A DNA stretch of 64,000 bases, from positions 372,001 through 436,000 of the forward strand of contig NZ_AOCK01000001.1 of the NCBI RefSeq assembly GCF_000348945.1, written 5' to 3'. This document shows, in pieces, positions 38,417 to 47,392 of this stretch (its first letter is position 1; each line of letters opens with the position of its first letter). This DNA is from Paeniglutamicibacter gangotriensis Lz1y. Its GTDB lineage: Bacteria > Actinomycetota > Actinomycetes > Actinomycetales > Micrococcaceae. Below the pieces are notes generated by a model that worked only from the letters and a program-made list of their open reading frames with translations, searched no databases and had not been told where the DNA came from. The position numbers were made by a program, and so were the translations under genes.

Positions 38417-40449
38417 GGTTGTTCCTCCACGGAGTCGTAAATCAGGGTGGCTACGATTTGGTTGGCCTTGACCAGATCGCCGACGTGCAGGCGCCCCATC
38501 TGGATGGTCCCTGCTGCGGGAGCCCGCATGGGGTGTTCCATCTTCATGGCCTCGATGGTCACCAAGATTTCTCCGGCCTCGACCCACTGCCCATCGGAGA
38601 CTGCCACGGCAATGACGGTGCCTGGCATGGGGGAGCGGACCTCGGGGATTGCCTCCCCGGGGATGTGGGCACGGTCGGCCAGCTCGCGTTGCAGCAATTC
38701 GTTGCGGTCCAGGACACGGATGGCGGTGACTGCTCCCTCGCGGCTGAGCCACAGCGTGTCATCGTCCCCGAACGCGGTGGCGGGGCGTTGTTGCACCCCG
38801 TTGATGGCCACGATGCCGCCGGGCAGGGAGGCAACCTCGAAGTCGTTGCCTCCCAGCGTGTAGGTGCGCCCGGTGGGGGTAGGCATCGAGGTCAGGACGG
38901 AGAGCTTGTCATTGACCTCGAGGGTGGTGGTCACCGTGGCGGGTGTGCCCAACCGCCATGAGTCCTTAGCATGCCAGGTCCCGCCGTGCCCCGGGTGCCG
39001 TGCGGCAGCCAGGGCTGCCGCCAGCACCAGCTCGGTGTCGGTGATCGGGCGGAATGCCATGTCCGGCATCTTGCGTTCGATCAGCGTGGTGTCGAGGTTC
39101 CCGGCTTGGACCTCTGGGTCGGCCAGTAATAGACGCAGGTATTCGACGTTGGTCAGCACCCCTAGGATCACTGTCCGTGCCAGGGCCGCATCCAGTCGGC
39201 CGAGTGCGCCGGCCCGGTCCGGTGCCCAGGCAATGACCTTGGCGAGCATTGGATCGTAATGCGGGGAGACGGTGAGGCCTTCGGCCAGCGAAGAGTCCAC
39301 CCGAATATGCGGCCCCATCGGTTCCTTGATTTCCAGCAGCCGTCCGGTGGACGGCATGAAGTCGTGGGAGGGATCTTCTGCGTATACGCGGGCCTCGATG
39401 GCATGCCCGTGCAGGGACACCTCATCCTGGGTGAAGCCCAGCGGCAGTCCTGCCGCGATGCGCACCTGCGCCTCGACCAGGTCCAAGCGCTCGCCGGCCA
39501 CCCGTGCCACTTCCTCGGTGACCGGGTGCTCGACCTGCAGGCGGGTGTTCATTTCCATGAAGAAGAACTCGCCCGGCGCCTCATCGGAGATGAGGAACTC
39601 GACCGTTCCGGCACCCACGTAGTTCACCGAGGCCGCGGCGGCCACGGCTGCAGCACCGATTTCGGCTCGGAGGCGCTCGCCGTCGGGGTGGTTCTCCAGC
39701 AGCGGGCTGGGGGCTTCCTCGATGACCTTTTGGTGGCGACGTTGCAGCGAGCATTCGCGTTCGCCCAGGTGCACGGTGTTCCCCTGGGTGTCGGCCAGGA
39801 TCTGCACCTCGATGTGCCTCGGTGCGCGCACCAGACGTTCGAGGAAGAGCGTGTCATCGCCGAAAGAGTTCAGGGCCGTGCGCCGGGCACTGAGAAGGGC
39901 CTCGGGTAACGCTTCGGCGGTGTCGACGGCTACCATGCCCTTGCCGCCGCCGCCCGCCGAGGGTTTGATCAGTACCGGAAAACCGATCTGGGATGCCGCA
40001 TCGATGAGTTCCTCGTCGCTGAGCTCGGGTTCGGCAATGCCCGGGGTGACCGGAACATCATGGGCGGAGACGTGGTTCTTGGAGCGGATCTTGTCGCCCA
40101 TGAGCAGCAGCGCGTCCACGTTTGGGCCGATGAAGGTAATTCCCGCATCCTGTAGCGCCCGGGCGAACTCGACGTTCTCGGATAGGAATCCGTATCCGGG
40201 GTGCACGGCCTGGGCGCCGGTGGCCCGGCAGGCGGCCAGGACATGGTCAATGTCCAGGTAGCTTTCGGAAGCCGGGGAGGCCCCGACACGGATTGCCTCA
40301 TCTGCCTCGCTCACGTGGAGGGCTCCGGCGTCCGCGTCGGAGTAGATGGCCACGGACCTGATGCCCATGGTGCGTAGTGTGCGAATCACCCGAACCGCGA
40401 TTTCCCCGCGGTTGGCAACCAGGACTGTGTCAAAGAGTTTGGGGGTCAT
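38413..40449 (-). CDS. mccA: 3-methylcrotonyl-CoA carboxylase alpha subunit (biotin carboxylase plus biotin carrier)
   Basis: 678 residues. Biotin carboxylase N-domain (VLVANRGEIAVRVIRTLRTMGI), ATP-grasp (KPSAGGGGKGM, EMNTRLQVEHPVTE), C-domain (ARVYAEDP), a linker and a C-terminal biotinyl domain with EAMKMEHPM, the biotin lysine at about residue 636. The MCC-type pairing with the beta subunit 6 bp upstream supports 3-methylcrotonyl-CoA over propionyl-CoA. It performs ATP-dependent carboxylation of biotin. Confidence 0.9.
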   Translation of the reverse strand: MTPKLFDTVLVANRGEIAVRVIRTLRTMGIRSVAIYSDADAGALHVSEADEAIRVGASPASESYLDIDHVLAACRATGAQAVHPGYGFLSENVEFARALQDAGITFIGPNVDALLLMGDKIRSKNHVSAHDVPVTPGIAEPELSDEELIDAASQIGFPVLIKPSAGGGGKGMVAVDTAEALPEALLSARRTALNSFGDDTLFLERLVRAPRHIEVQILADTQGNTVHLGERECSLQRRHQKVIEEAPSPLLENHPDGERLRAEIGAAAVAAAASVNYVGAGTVEFLISDEAPGEFFFMEMNTRLQVEHPVTEEVARVAGERLDLVEAQVRIAAGLPLGFTQDEVSLHGHAIEARVYAEDPSHDFMPSTGRLLEIKEPMGPHIRVDSSLAEGLTVSPHYDPMLAKVIAWAPDRAGALGRLDAALARTVILGVLTNVEYLRLLLADPEVQAGNLDTTLIERKMPDMAFRPITDTELVLAAALAAARHPGHGGTWHAKDSWRLGTPATVTTTLEVNDKLSVLTSMPTPTGRTYTLGGNDFEVASLPGGIVAINGVQQRPATAFGDDDTLWLSREGAVTAIRVLDRNELLQRELADRAHIPGEAIPEVRSPMPGTVIAVAVSDGQWVEAGEILVTIEAMKMEHPMRAPAAGTIQMGRLHVGDLVKANQIVATLIYDSVEEQP

Positions 40450-40455
40450 GAAGCA

Positions 40456-42066
40456 TCACATCCTGAAGAGGCCGAAGGAGGTTTCCGGCAGAGGTTGGGT
40501 AGAGCAGACATCCAGGGCCATACCCAGCACCCGGCGGGTGTCCAGCGGATCGATGATCCCGTCGTCCCAGAGACGGGCGGTGGAGTAGTAGGGGTTTCCC
40601 TGGTCCTCGTATTGTTGTTTGATCGGTTCCTTGAAGGAATCTTCTGCTTCGGTGCTCCAGTGCGAGCCTGCTGCTTCGATGCCGTCGCGTTTGACGGTGG
40701 CCAGCACGGACGAGGCTTGGTTGCCGCCCATCACCGAGATCCTGGCCGCGGGCCACATCCACAGGAAGCGCGGGGAGTAGGCTCGTCCGCACATCGAGTA
40801 GTTACCGGCCCCGAAGGAACCGCCGATGATGACGGTCAGTTTGGGGACCCGGGCCGTTGCCACGGCGGTGACCATTTTGGCGCCGTGTTTGGCGATGCCG
40901 CCGGCCTCATAGTCCCGGCCCACCATGAATCCGGAGAGGTTCTGCAGGAACACCAGGGGGATGCCGCGCTGGTCGCAGAGTTCGATGAAGTGGGCACCTT
41001 TAAGTGCGGATTCGGAGAAGAGCACACCGTTGTTGGCAATGATGCCGACCTGGTGCCCATGGATGCGGGCGAATCCGGTGACCAGCGTGGTGCCGTAGTT
41101 GGCTTTGAATTCATGGAATTTGCTGCCGTCCACGGTCCTGGCGATGACCTCGCGGACATCGTAGGTGGCGTTCACGTCGGTGGGCACCGCCCCATAGATC
41201 TCTTCGGGGTTTTCAAGAGGTGCGCTGACCTCCTCGATTCGGTCCCAGACGGGTGCGGGGGTCGGTGGCAGGGTTTCGATGATGTCCCGGACGATGGAGA
41301 TGGCGTGGGCATCATTCTCGGCCAGGTGGTCCACGACGCCAGAGGTCTTGGCATGTAAGTCGCCGCCGCCGAGTTCTTCCGCGGTGACAACCTCGCCGAT
41401 GGCGGCCTTCACCAACGGGGGGCCACCCAAAAAGATGGTGCCCTGATTGCGGACGATGACCGTCTCGTCGCTCATGGCCGGGACATAGGCGCCGCCCGCA
41501 GTGCAGGAGCCCAGGACCGCGGCAATCTGCGGGATCTTGCGTGCCGAGAGGTTGGCCTGGTTGAAGAAGATCCGTCCGAAGTGGTCGCGGTCGGGGAAGA
41601 CCTCGTCCTGCATGGGCAGGAAGGCACCGCCGGAATCGACCAGGTAGACGCAGGGCAATGCGTTTTCCATAGCGATTTCCTGGGCGCGCAGGTGCTTCTT
41701 GACCGTCAGGGGGAAGTAGGTGCCGCCCTTGACCGTGGCATCGTTGCACACGATCATCACGTGGCGGCCGTGGACCATGCCGATTCCGGTGATCAGCCCG
41801 GCACCCGGGCAGCCGCCGTCGTACATGTCCTCGGCTGCCAGAGGCGCGATCTCAAGGAACGGCGACCCTGCATCGAGCAGTGCCTCCACCCGGTCCCGGG
41901 GCAGCAGTTTGCCGCGGTCCACGTGGCGTTGCCGGGACTTTTCGGAACCGCCCCGGGCCGCGGTGGCAAGGCGCTTGCGCAGCTCGGTGACCAATTCGGT
42001 TTGCTCGGCGGCGTTCTTCAGGTAGCCCGGGCTGGTGGTGTCGATCGTGCTGGGTAGGGCGTCCAT
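40456..42066 (-). CDS. mccB: 3-methylcrotonyl-CoA carboxylase beta subunit (carboxyltransferase)
   Basis: 536 residues, MCC-beta length. Carboxyltransferase crotonase-fold halves with [38 protein letters not shown], the oxyanion glycines in [25 protein letters not shown] and the C-terminal [19 protein letters not shown] that is characteristic of MccB/LiuB. It transfers CO2 from biotin to 3-methylcrotonyl-CoA in leucine catabolism. ATG after GAGGAAA. Second gene of a tetR-mccB-mccA-citE-VOC transcript. Confidence 0.92.
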   Translation of the reverse strand: MDALPSTIDTTSPGYLKNAAEQTELVTELRKRLATAARGGSEKSRQRHVDRGKLLPRDRVEALLDAGSPFLEIAPLAAEDMYDGGCPGAGLITGIGMVHGRHVMIVCNDATVKGGTYFPLTVKKHLRAQEIAMENALPCVYLVDSGGAFLPMQDEVFPDRDHFGRIFFNQANLSARKIPQIAAVLGSCTAGGAYVPAMSDETVIVRNQGTIFLGGPPLVKAAIGEVVTAEELGGGDLHAKTSGVVDHLAENDAHAISIVRDIIETLPPTPAPVWDRIEEVSAPLENPEEIYGAVPTDVNATYDVREVIARTVDGSKFHEFKANYGTTLVTGFARIHGHQVGIIANNGVLFSESALKGAHFIELCDQRGIPLVFLQNLSGFMVGRDYEAGGIAKHGAKMVTAVATARVPKLTVIIGGSFGAGNYSMCGRAYSPRFLWMWPAARISVMGGNQASSVLATVKRDGIEAAGSHWSTEAEDSFKEPIKQQYEDQGNPYYSTARLWDDGIIDPLDTRRVLGMALDVCSTQPLPETSFGLFRM

Positions 42067-42108
42067 GATTTCCTCTTTCGAAGCTGAAAACGTTGCGCAG
42101 GTGTCGGG

Positions 42109-42759
42109 TCAGTGGGCTACTGCGGCCGGCATGTCCGGCGGTTCGCTAGACAAGCGCACCGGAGGGCGGATGAATTCGATCCCCTCGAGCATGGATTGGT
42201 CCGCGGAGAGGATCTTGCAGGCCATCGCGACGAAGTTGTGTTGCACCTCGGTGAGCCCCAGGCGCCCGTCGGGCCGATACCAGTGGGCCACACCGGTGCC
42301 CATTTCCATCAGGGCAAGGCGCGCCATGGTGGCGTCGTCGGTGGTGAATTCCCCGACGCGGATTCCTCGCTCGACGATCTGGGCGAAAAGCGATTCGTAG
42401 TCATCGCGTAGCTTCTGCATGGCCGGCTGGTTCTCGGGGGACAGGGCACGCATTTCGTATTCCGCTACCCGTGCCGTCAGGGGATTGGTGGCGGTGAATC
42501 CGACATGGGAGGAAACCAAGGCGGCCAGTTGGAGGGTCGGCTCGGCGCTGATGCGTAGCGCGGCCGAGCCGGAAGCAATCATTTCGTCGAGGCAACCGCG
42601 CATCACCTGCACCAGCAGCTCTTCTTTGCTTCCCGCGTAGTGGTAGATGGTGGCCGAGTTGATTCCGGCACCCGCTCCCAGCTCGCGGATTCCGGTTGCG
42701 GCGAATCCCTGCCGGGCAAAAAGCAGCACGGCCGCCTGCTGGACCTTTTCTATGTTCAC
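42109..42759 (-). CDS. TetR-family regulator of the leucine-type operon
   Basis: 216 residues from the GTG at 42759 (GGAG 9 nt upstream). HTH at about 4-50 (KVQQAAVLLFARQGFAATGIRELGAGAGINSATIYHYAGSKEELL), followed by a helical effector domain ending in an IRP-rich tail. It is the first gene of the operon with mccB 42 bp downstream. Perfect palindrome at 42789-42810 just upstream is its probable autoregulatory operator. The effector is probably an acyl-CoA, by analogy. Confidence 0.86.
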   Translation of the reverse strand: MNIEKVQQAAVLLFARQGFAATGIRELGAGAGINSATIYHYAGSKEELLVQVMRGCLDEMIASGSAALRISAEPTLQLAALVSSHVGFTATNPLTARVAEYEMRALSPENQPAMQKLRDDYESLFAQIVERGIRVGEFTTDDATMARLALMEMGTGVAHWYRPDGRLGLTEVQHNFVAMACKILSADQSMLEGIEFIRPPVRLSSEPPDMPAAVAH

Positions 42760-42788
42760 CGTGGGCTCCGTTGCCGTGAGTAGGACCC

Positions 42789-42810
42789 AGACCAATCAGT
42801 TGATTGGTCT
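42789..42810. promoter_or_regulatory. TetR operator, perfect palindrome
   Basis: 10-bp arm AGACCAATCA, 2-bp centre, exact inverted repeat; starts 30 bp upstream of the tetR GTG. Confidence 0.7.
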
Positions 42811-42847
42811 GCTCACCTCTAGCAAACACCGTGATGCAGGCCACTGT

Positions 42848-42862
42848 CAATCATTCGATTGG
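42848..42862. promoter_or_regulatory. Second TetR operator candidate
   Basis: CAATCATTCGATTGG matches the core of the perfect site at 13 of 15 positions; 55 bp centre-to-centre away. Confidence 0.45.
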
Positions 42863-43111
42863 GAATCGGGTGGACGTGGGTGACTTTGGGCTGACTCTAG
42901 GTGTCGGGACTAGGGGGCTGCCCCTGCTTGCGGACGGTTGGGTCGAGCAACCGTTGGCTCTGAGTCAATGCTTTGGTAGTCACGCTTTGGAGGTGAGGCG
43001 TGAAGTTCGGGAGCGTCGTGCGTCGAGGAATCTGGGCGTCGATTCTTGGGTAGATCTACCGCAAGCCGGGAGATTTTGCCATGAGGCAAAAGCGAAGTCC
43101 CAAAATATCTT

Positions 43112-43128
43112 GTATCGTGAGTCGATAC
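43112..43128. promoter_or_regulatory. higBA operator candidate
   Basis: GTATCG, 5-bp spacer, CGATAC, with a further CGATAC two bases on; ends 16 bp before the higB start. Typical place for HigA autorepression. Confidence 0.55.
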
Positions 43129-43144
43129 GCGATACGTTGAACCT

Positions 43145-43423
43145 GTGATCATCAGTTTCCGGCATACGGGGTTGGAAGCGCTCTATCGTGACAATTCCAA
43201 AAAGGGCGTGCAGCCCGCGCACGCAGCCAAGCTCATCCGCATCTTAGGTTTGCTCGATATAGCTCAGACGCCAGCGGACCTCGCAATACCGGCGTTCCGC
43301 ACGCATGAGCTCAGGGGCAACCTTGCCGGATACTTCTCGATCTGGGTTAACGGCAACTGGCGTGTGACGTTCCGCTTCGTTGGGCAAGACGTCGAGCTCG
43401 TTGACTACCAGGACTACCACTGA
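43145..43423 (+). CDS. higB: HigB-type toxin (RelE superfamily)
   Basis: 92 residues, toxin-first gene order as usual for hig loci. The family pattern is clear: FRHTGLEALYRDNSKKGVQPAHAAKLIRIL, LAIPAFRTHELRGNLAGYFSIWVNGNWRVTFRF, VDYQDYH at the C-terminus. Such proteins cleave mRNA on the ribosome. GTG start. Twelve bp separate it from the antitoxin gene. Confidence 0.92.
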   Translation: MIISFRHTGLEALYRDNSKKGVQPAHAAKLIRILGLLDIAQTPADLAIPAFRTHELRGNLAGYFSIWVNGNWRVTFRFVGQDVELVDYQDYH

Positions 43424-43435
43424 AGGAACCACATT

Positions 43436-43717
43436 ATGATGAAAAACCCACCGCACCCGGGTGAGATCATTCGTGAAGACGTGCTCGCCGAACTCGGCCT
43501 CACCGTTGCGGAAGCTGCGCTGCGGTTGGGCGTCGCCCGCGTGACCCTGAGCCGAGTCGTCAACGGCCGAGCCGGCATCAGCCCGAATCTCGCCGTGAGG
43601 CTGGAGCTAGCAGGAACCGGAACCGCCCGGGGTTGGCTCGCCATGCAGGTGAACTACGATCTCGCCCGGGAGTTGGACGGCAAGGAGCACGATGTGAAGC
43701 CGCTCGACGCTGCATAG
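43436..43717 (+). CDS. higA: HigA-type antitoxin (XRE family)
   Basis: 93 residues, XRE helix-turn-helix: NPPHPGEIIREDVLAELGLTVAEAALRLGVARVTLSRVVNGRAGISPNLAVRLELAGTGTARGWLAMQ, ending in a charged tail. It neutralises HigB and represses the operon. AAGGA precedes the ATG at 43436; the next codon is also ATG. Confidence 0.92.
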   Translation: MMKNPPHPGEIIREDVLAELGLTVAEAALRLGVARVTLSRVVNGRAGISPNLAVRLELAGTGTARGWLAMQVNYDLARELDGKEHDVKPLDAA

Positions 43718-43726
43718 ATTACGCGA

Positions 43727-43778
43727 AAACGCGGGCATTCTCCACACCTCGCAAGAGGTGTGGAGAATGCCCGCGTTT
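43727..43778. terminator. Very strong bidirectional terminator hairpin
   Basis: Perfect 24-bp stem (43727-43750 with 43755-43778) and a GCAA tetraloop, between convergent higA and thiolase genes. A-run on one side and T-run on the other (AAAACGCGGG / CCCGCGTTT). Confidence 0.85.
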
Positions 43779-43813
43779 GAGGATGGCCGTAGTGATACCC
43801 GAGGCCGTTGGCC

Positions 43814-44983
43814 CTACAGAGCCCGCAAGATAACGGCGCTGCCCTGACCGCCGCCGCCGCAGATGCCGGTGGCCCCCACTGACCCGGTACCGATTTCGGC
43901 CAGCTGGCGGGCGAGAGTACCAATGATTCGGGCGCCGGAGGCACCGATGGGGTGGCCCAAGGCAATGGCGCCGCCCTTGGTGTTCACAATTTCCGGGTCG
44001 ATCCCGAGCTTCGCGGTGGAGCGTACGCCCACTGCGGCAAACGCTTCGTTGATTTCCACTGCCAACAGGTCCGCCGGGGTAATGCCGGTTCCCTCGAGTG
44101 CTGCCAGGATGGCGTTGGCTGGCTGGTCGTGCAGCGTCACGTCCGGACCTGCCACCAATGCGTGGGAAACGATCTCGGCAATCGGGGTGATTCCCAGACG
44201 TTCCGCGGCGGCCTGGCTGACCAGCACCAGGGCGGCGGCGCCGTCGGTGATTTGCGAGGCGTTGCCGGCGGTGATGGTGCCTTCCTTGGAAAAGGCCGGG
44301 CGCAGCTTGCCCAGTGACTCTACGGTGGTGTCTGCGCGAATCCCGTCATCGGCCGAGACCACGGTGTCCCCGCGCCGGCTCGTGACAGTGAACGGTGCAA
44401 TCTCTCCGGCATGGAAGTCGGCGGCCGCGGCTGCCAGCCGGTGCGAACGGGCAGAGAGCTCGTCCTGCTCGGCACGAGTGATGCCCAAAGTGGTGTTGCC
44501 GTCCTCCGTGGAGGAGCCCATGGAACGGGCCTCGAAGGCGTCGGTGAGTCCGTCGAATTCGAGGGTGTCGATCATTTCGATGGCACCGTACTTGGTCCCG
44601 GCGCGGGCGCGCTGCACGTGGGGTGCCAGCGACATGGATTCCTGGCCGATGGCCACCACGATATCCGCCTCTCCGGCGTCGATCATCCGCGCGCCCGCCA
44701 CCGCGGCCTCGGTGCCTGAGAGACACACGGCGTTCAGCGTCAGGGCCGGGACGTTGAAGCCGATCCCGGCGCCCACGGCTGACTGGCGTGCCGGGTTCTG
44801 TCCGGCGCCCGCCTGCAGCACCTGCCCGGCGAAGACCCGCTGGACCTCCTCGGCGGAGATCCCGGCGCGCTCGAGGGCCGCGGCAGCCGCGTGGGCTCCC
44901 AGTGCCGTGCCGGAAACCGTGGCGAAGGCTCCGTTGAATCGGGCGAAGGGGGTGCGGGCGTACCCGGCGATTAATGCGCTCAT
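43814..44983 (-). CDS. Acetyl-CoA C-acetyltransferase (thiolase)
   Basis: 389 residues. Nucleophile cysteine in [40 protein letters not shown] and the second active cysteine in [12 protein letters not shown]. It cleaves acetoacetyl-CoA into two acetyl-CoA. Start overlaps the scoB stop (ATGA), so thiolysis is coupled with CoA transfer to acetoacetate. Not closely similar to the PcaF thiolase in this window. Confidence 0.92.
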   Translation of the reverse strand: MSALIAGYARTPFARFNGAFATVSGTALGAHAAAAALERAGISAEEVQRVFAGQVLQAGAGQNPARQSAVGAGIGFNVPALTLNAVCLSGTEAAVAGARMIDAGEADIVVAIGQESMSLAPHVQRARAGTKYGAIEMIDTLEFDGLTDAFEARSMGSSTEDGNTTLGITRAEQDELSARSHRLAAAAADFHAGEIAPFTVTSRRGDTVVSADDGIRADTTVESLGKLRPAFSKEGTITAGNASQITDGAAALVLVSQAAAERLGITPIAEIVSHALVAGPDVTLHDQPANAILAALEGTGITPADLLAVEINEAFAAVGVRSTAKLGIDPEIVNTKGGAIALGHPIGASGARIIGTLARQLAEIGTGSVGATGICGGGGQGSAVILRAL

Positions 44984-45630
44984 GCTGCAATATCTTCCTG
45001 TAGTTCTACGGTAAAGGGGGCACCGGTGACTTCGGTGAGGGCTTCGACGGTGATGCCCGGGGCCATGGCACGCAGCACCAGGGCGGAATCCACCACGTCG
45101 AAGACCGCGCGGTCGGTGATGATTCGATCCACCACACCCACGCCGGTCAGTGGCAGGTCGCAGGTCTGCACGATCTTGGGGGTGCCGTCCTTGGCCACAT
45201 GGTCGGTGATGATGATGACCCGTGGGGCCCCGGCGACCAGATCCATGGCACCGCCCATGCCCTTGACGAGCTTGCCGGGGATGGTCCAGTTGGCCAGGTC
45301 GCCGTTGGCGGCGACCTGCAAGGCACCGAGGATTGCGGTGGCGACGTGTCCGCCGCGGATCATCCCGAAGGAGGTGGCCGAATCGAAGAAGCTGCCGCCG
45401 GGCAGCAGCGTGACGGTCTGCTTGCCGGCATTGATCAGGTCCGCGTCCTCCTCGCCCTCATAGGGGAAGGGGCCCATGCCCAACAGCCCGTTCTCGGACT
45501 GCAGGGTGACGTTGACGCCCTCGGGCAGGTTGTTGGCCACCAGGGTGGGGATGCCGATGCCCAGGTTGACGTATTGGCCGTCGCGTAGCTCGCTCGCGGC
45601 AATGGCCGCCATTTGATCACGTGTCCACAT
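44980..45630 (-). CDS. scoB: Succinyl-CoA:3-ketoacid CoA-transferase subunit B
   Basis: 216 residues, family I beta subunit; catalytic glutamate in [13 protein letters not shown], glycine loop [15 protein letters not shown], and [21 protein letters not shown]. It activates acetoacetate with succinyl-CoA. AGGAGG precedes the ATG. Five bp after scoA. In leucine breakdown acetoacetate comes from HMG-CoA; it is also the product of acetone carboxylation, relevant to the 50-58 kb operon. Confidence 0.92.
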   Translation of the reverse strand: MWTRDQMAAIAASELRDGQYVNLGIGIPTLVANNLPEGVNVTLQSENGLLGMGPFPYEGEEDADLINAGKQTVTLLPGGSFFDSATSFGMIRGGHVATAILGALQVAANGDLANWTIPGKLVKGMGGAMDLVAGAPRVIIITDHVAKDGTPKIVQTCDLPLTGVGVVDRIITDRAVFDVVDSALVLRAMAPGITVEALTEVTGAPFTVELQEDIAA

Positions 45631-45635
45631 GGTGC

Positions 45636-46340
45636 TTATGCCTCCTGGCGGACGCGCACGGTCCGCTGTTCGATGTCCTTGGTGCCGTCCGTTGCGACGA
45701 GGTGCTGCACGTAGATGCCCGGGGTGTCCACCCGGGTCGGATCCAGGTAATCCTCGTGGATGTTCTCCGCTTCGGCGAAAGTGACGCGGCCAGCGGTCGC
45801 CACCAGCGGGTTGAAGTTCCGCGAGGTCATCCGGTAGCGCAGGTTGCCTTCAGTGTCCGCGTCATAGGCGCGGACCAGAGCGATGTCGGCGACGATGCCG
45901 CGTTCCAGGATCGCGGCCCGGCCGTTGAATTCCATGGTTTCCTTGCCCTCGGCCACCGGGGTGCCCACACCGGTGGGGGTGTAGAACGCGGGGATGCCTG
46001 CGCCGCCGGCCCGCAGCCGCTCGGCGAGTGTGCCCTGGGGGACGAACTCGACCTCGAGTTCACCGCTGAGGAACTGCTGGGCGAAAAGCTTGTTCTCACC
46101 CACGTAGGAGGCCAAAACCTTGGCGACCTGCTTGTTTTCCAGCAGCAGGCCCAACCCCTTGCCGTCCACGCCCATGTTGTTCGAGACGATGGTCAGCCCG
46201 GTGGCGCCCGAGTCGCGCAGGGCGGTGATCAGCCGGCTGGGGATTCCGCTGAGGCCGAAGCCGCCCACCGCGATGGTCATGCCGTCGCGCACCTGGGCAG
46301 CCAAGGCCTGCGCTGCGTCGGCTACTACTTTCGTTGCCAT
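45636..46340 (-). CDS. scoA: Succinyl-CoA:3-ketoacid CoA-transferase subunit A
   Basis: 234 residues, family I alpha subunit ([76 protein letters not shown]). ATG 46340 after AAGGAGAATC; seven extra in-frame codons upstream rejected. First gene of scoA-scoB-thiolase, divergent from an IclR gene. Confidence 0.92.
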   Translation of the reverse strand: MATKVVADAAQALAAQVRDGMTIAVGGFGLSGIPSRLITALRDSGATGLTIVSNNMGVDGKGLGLLLENKQVAKVLASYVGENKLFAQQFLSGELEVEFVPQGTLAERLRAGGAGIPAFYTPTGVGTPVAEGKETMEFNGRAAILERGIVADIALVRAYDADTEGNLRYRMTSRNFNPLVATAGRVTFAEAENIHEDYLDPTRVDTPGIYVQHLVATDGTKDIEQRTVRVRQEA

Positions 46341-46356
46341 GATTCTCCTTGAAGTG

Positions 46357-46369
46357 TCCACGATGTGGA
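46357..46369. promoter_or_regulatory. Candidate IclR operator before scoA
   Basis: Palindrome TCCAC, GAT, GTGGA, 17 bp from the scoA start and inside the scoA/iclR divergent region; same layout and centre as the GTTCGC-GAT-GCGAAC site before pcaF. Confidence 0.4.
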
Positions 46370-46485
46370 TTACGGCTGGTTCCTACTTCGACCGTAGCCA
46401 AGGGGCGGGATCGCCGTCAACGAAAGAGATTCTATGACGCACGATTGCTCAGCTGGTGACACAGCTCTCGGCGATCGTCCATACT

Positions 46486-47268
46486 ATGGACATGCATACT
46501 TCGTTTCCTGGAGCCCAGGTAGTGGGCAGGATGGCAGCGGTGTTGCGCGCCGTGAGCACCGCGATGCCCCGCGGCATCACTACCGCGGAGGTCGCACGGA
46601 GCACCTCGTTGGCCCGCCCGACCGTGCACCGACTGCTTGCCGCACTGACCGCCGAAGGTTTCTGCGATCACGACCACAAAGCGGGGTTGTGGATGCTGGG
46701 CCCGGAAATGTATTTGATGGGCATGGTGGCAGCCGAGCGCTATGACATCACCGAAACCGCCCGCGACCATGTGACGGCGTTGGCCGACGCCACGGGTGAG
46801 AGTGCATTTCTCTCAGTGCGCCGCGGCGAGGAGACAGTGTGTCTGTTGCGGCAAGACGGGGCCTTCCCAATCCGATCCTTTGTACTTCATGAGGGCAAGC
46901 GATTCCCGCTGGGTGTGGCATCGGCGGGGCTGGCGATCCTGTCCTTCTTGCCGGAGAAGGCGATCGAACGCTACATGGAAAGCCATGACCTGGCTTCGGG
47001 ACATGGCAGTGAGCATGGGCAGGATCTCTTGAGGCAGCGCATAGCCGAGACGCGCGAACGCGGGTGGGCTGTCAACCCGGGGCTGATCGTTGAGGGTAGT
47101 TGGGGAGTGGGAGCGGCGGTGTTCGATACGGCAGGCCAGCCGGCGTGGGCGCTGAGCCTGACCGGTATCGAATCGAGGTTCGCTCCCGAACGCCGTGAGG
47201 AAATGGGTCGGTTGCTGATGCACCACGCACACGAGTTGACCAAGAAGCTGCGCGGTGAGCGATTGTAG
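46486..47268 (+). CDS. IclR-family transcriptional regulator
   Basis: 260 residues. HTH (ITTAEVARSTSLARPTVHRLLAALTAEGFC) and IclR effector domain (FPLGVASAGLAILSFLPEKAIERYM; TRERGWAVNPGLIVEGSWGVGAAVFD). Start uncertain: ATG 46486, ATG 46492 or GTG 46456; no ribosome site is visible, and GTGACA (46456) plus CATACT (46480) could drive a leaderless message from 46492. Divergent from scoAB-thiolase, its likely target. A truncated copy lies at 58.5-59.0 kb. Confidence 0.85.
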   Translation: MDMHTSFPGAQVVGRMAAVLRAVSTAMPRGITTAEVARSTSLARPTVHRLLAALTAEGFCDHDHKAGLWMLGPEMYLMGMVAAERYDITETARDHVTALADATGESAFLSVRRGEETVCLLRQDGAFPIRSFVLHEGKRFPLGVASAGLAILSFLPEKAIERYMESHDLASGHGSEHGQDLLRQRIAETRERGWAVNPGLIVEGSWGVGAAVFDTAGQPAWALSLTGIESRFAPERREEMGRLLMHHAHELTKKLRGERL

Positions 47269-47392
47269 TCTTTCCGCCTCATTTCTCGGGATTTAGAAGA
47301 CAGCATGGTCGCTGAGTATCGCTCAGGAAAATCCCCCTGCAGTGGTTAGACAATGTCCTGTCGGCTGCGCACGTCAACGGACTTCGGAGTGC

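Larger units (their letters stand above)
42760..43144. other. Intergenic region between tetR and higBA promoters
   Basis: 385 bp without a gene; contains two TetR operator candidates and the higBA operator, listed separately. Nothing else was recognised at 42865-43105. Confidence 0.5.

Noticed and set aside
43814-46340. ScoAB-thiolase as proof that the 50-58 kb operon is acetone carboxylase
   Set aside because: The module equally fits leucine breakdown next to MCC and the CitE-type lyase, and the carboxylase has two HyuA-like subunits, so it does not decide the substrate.
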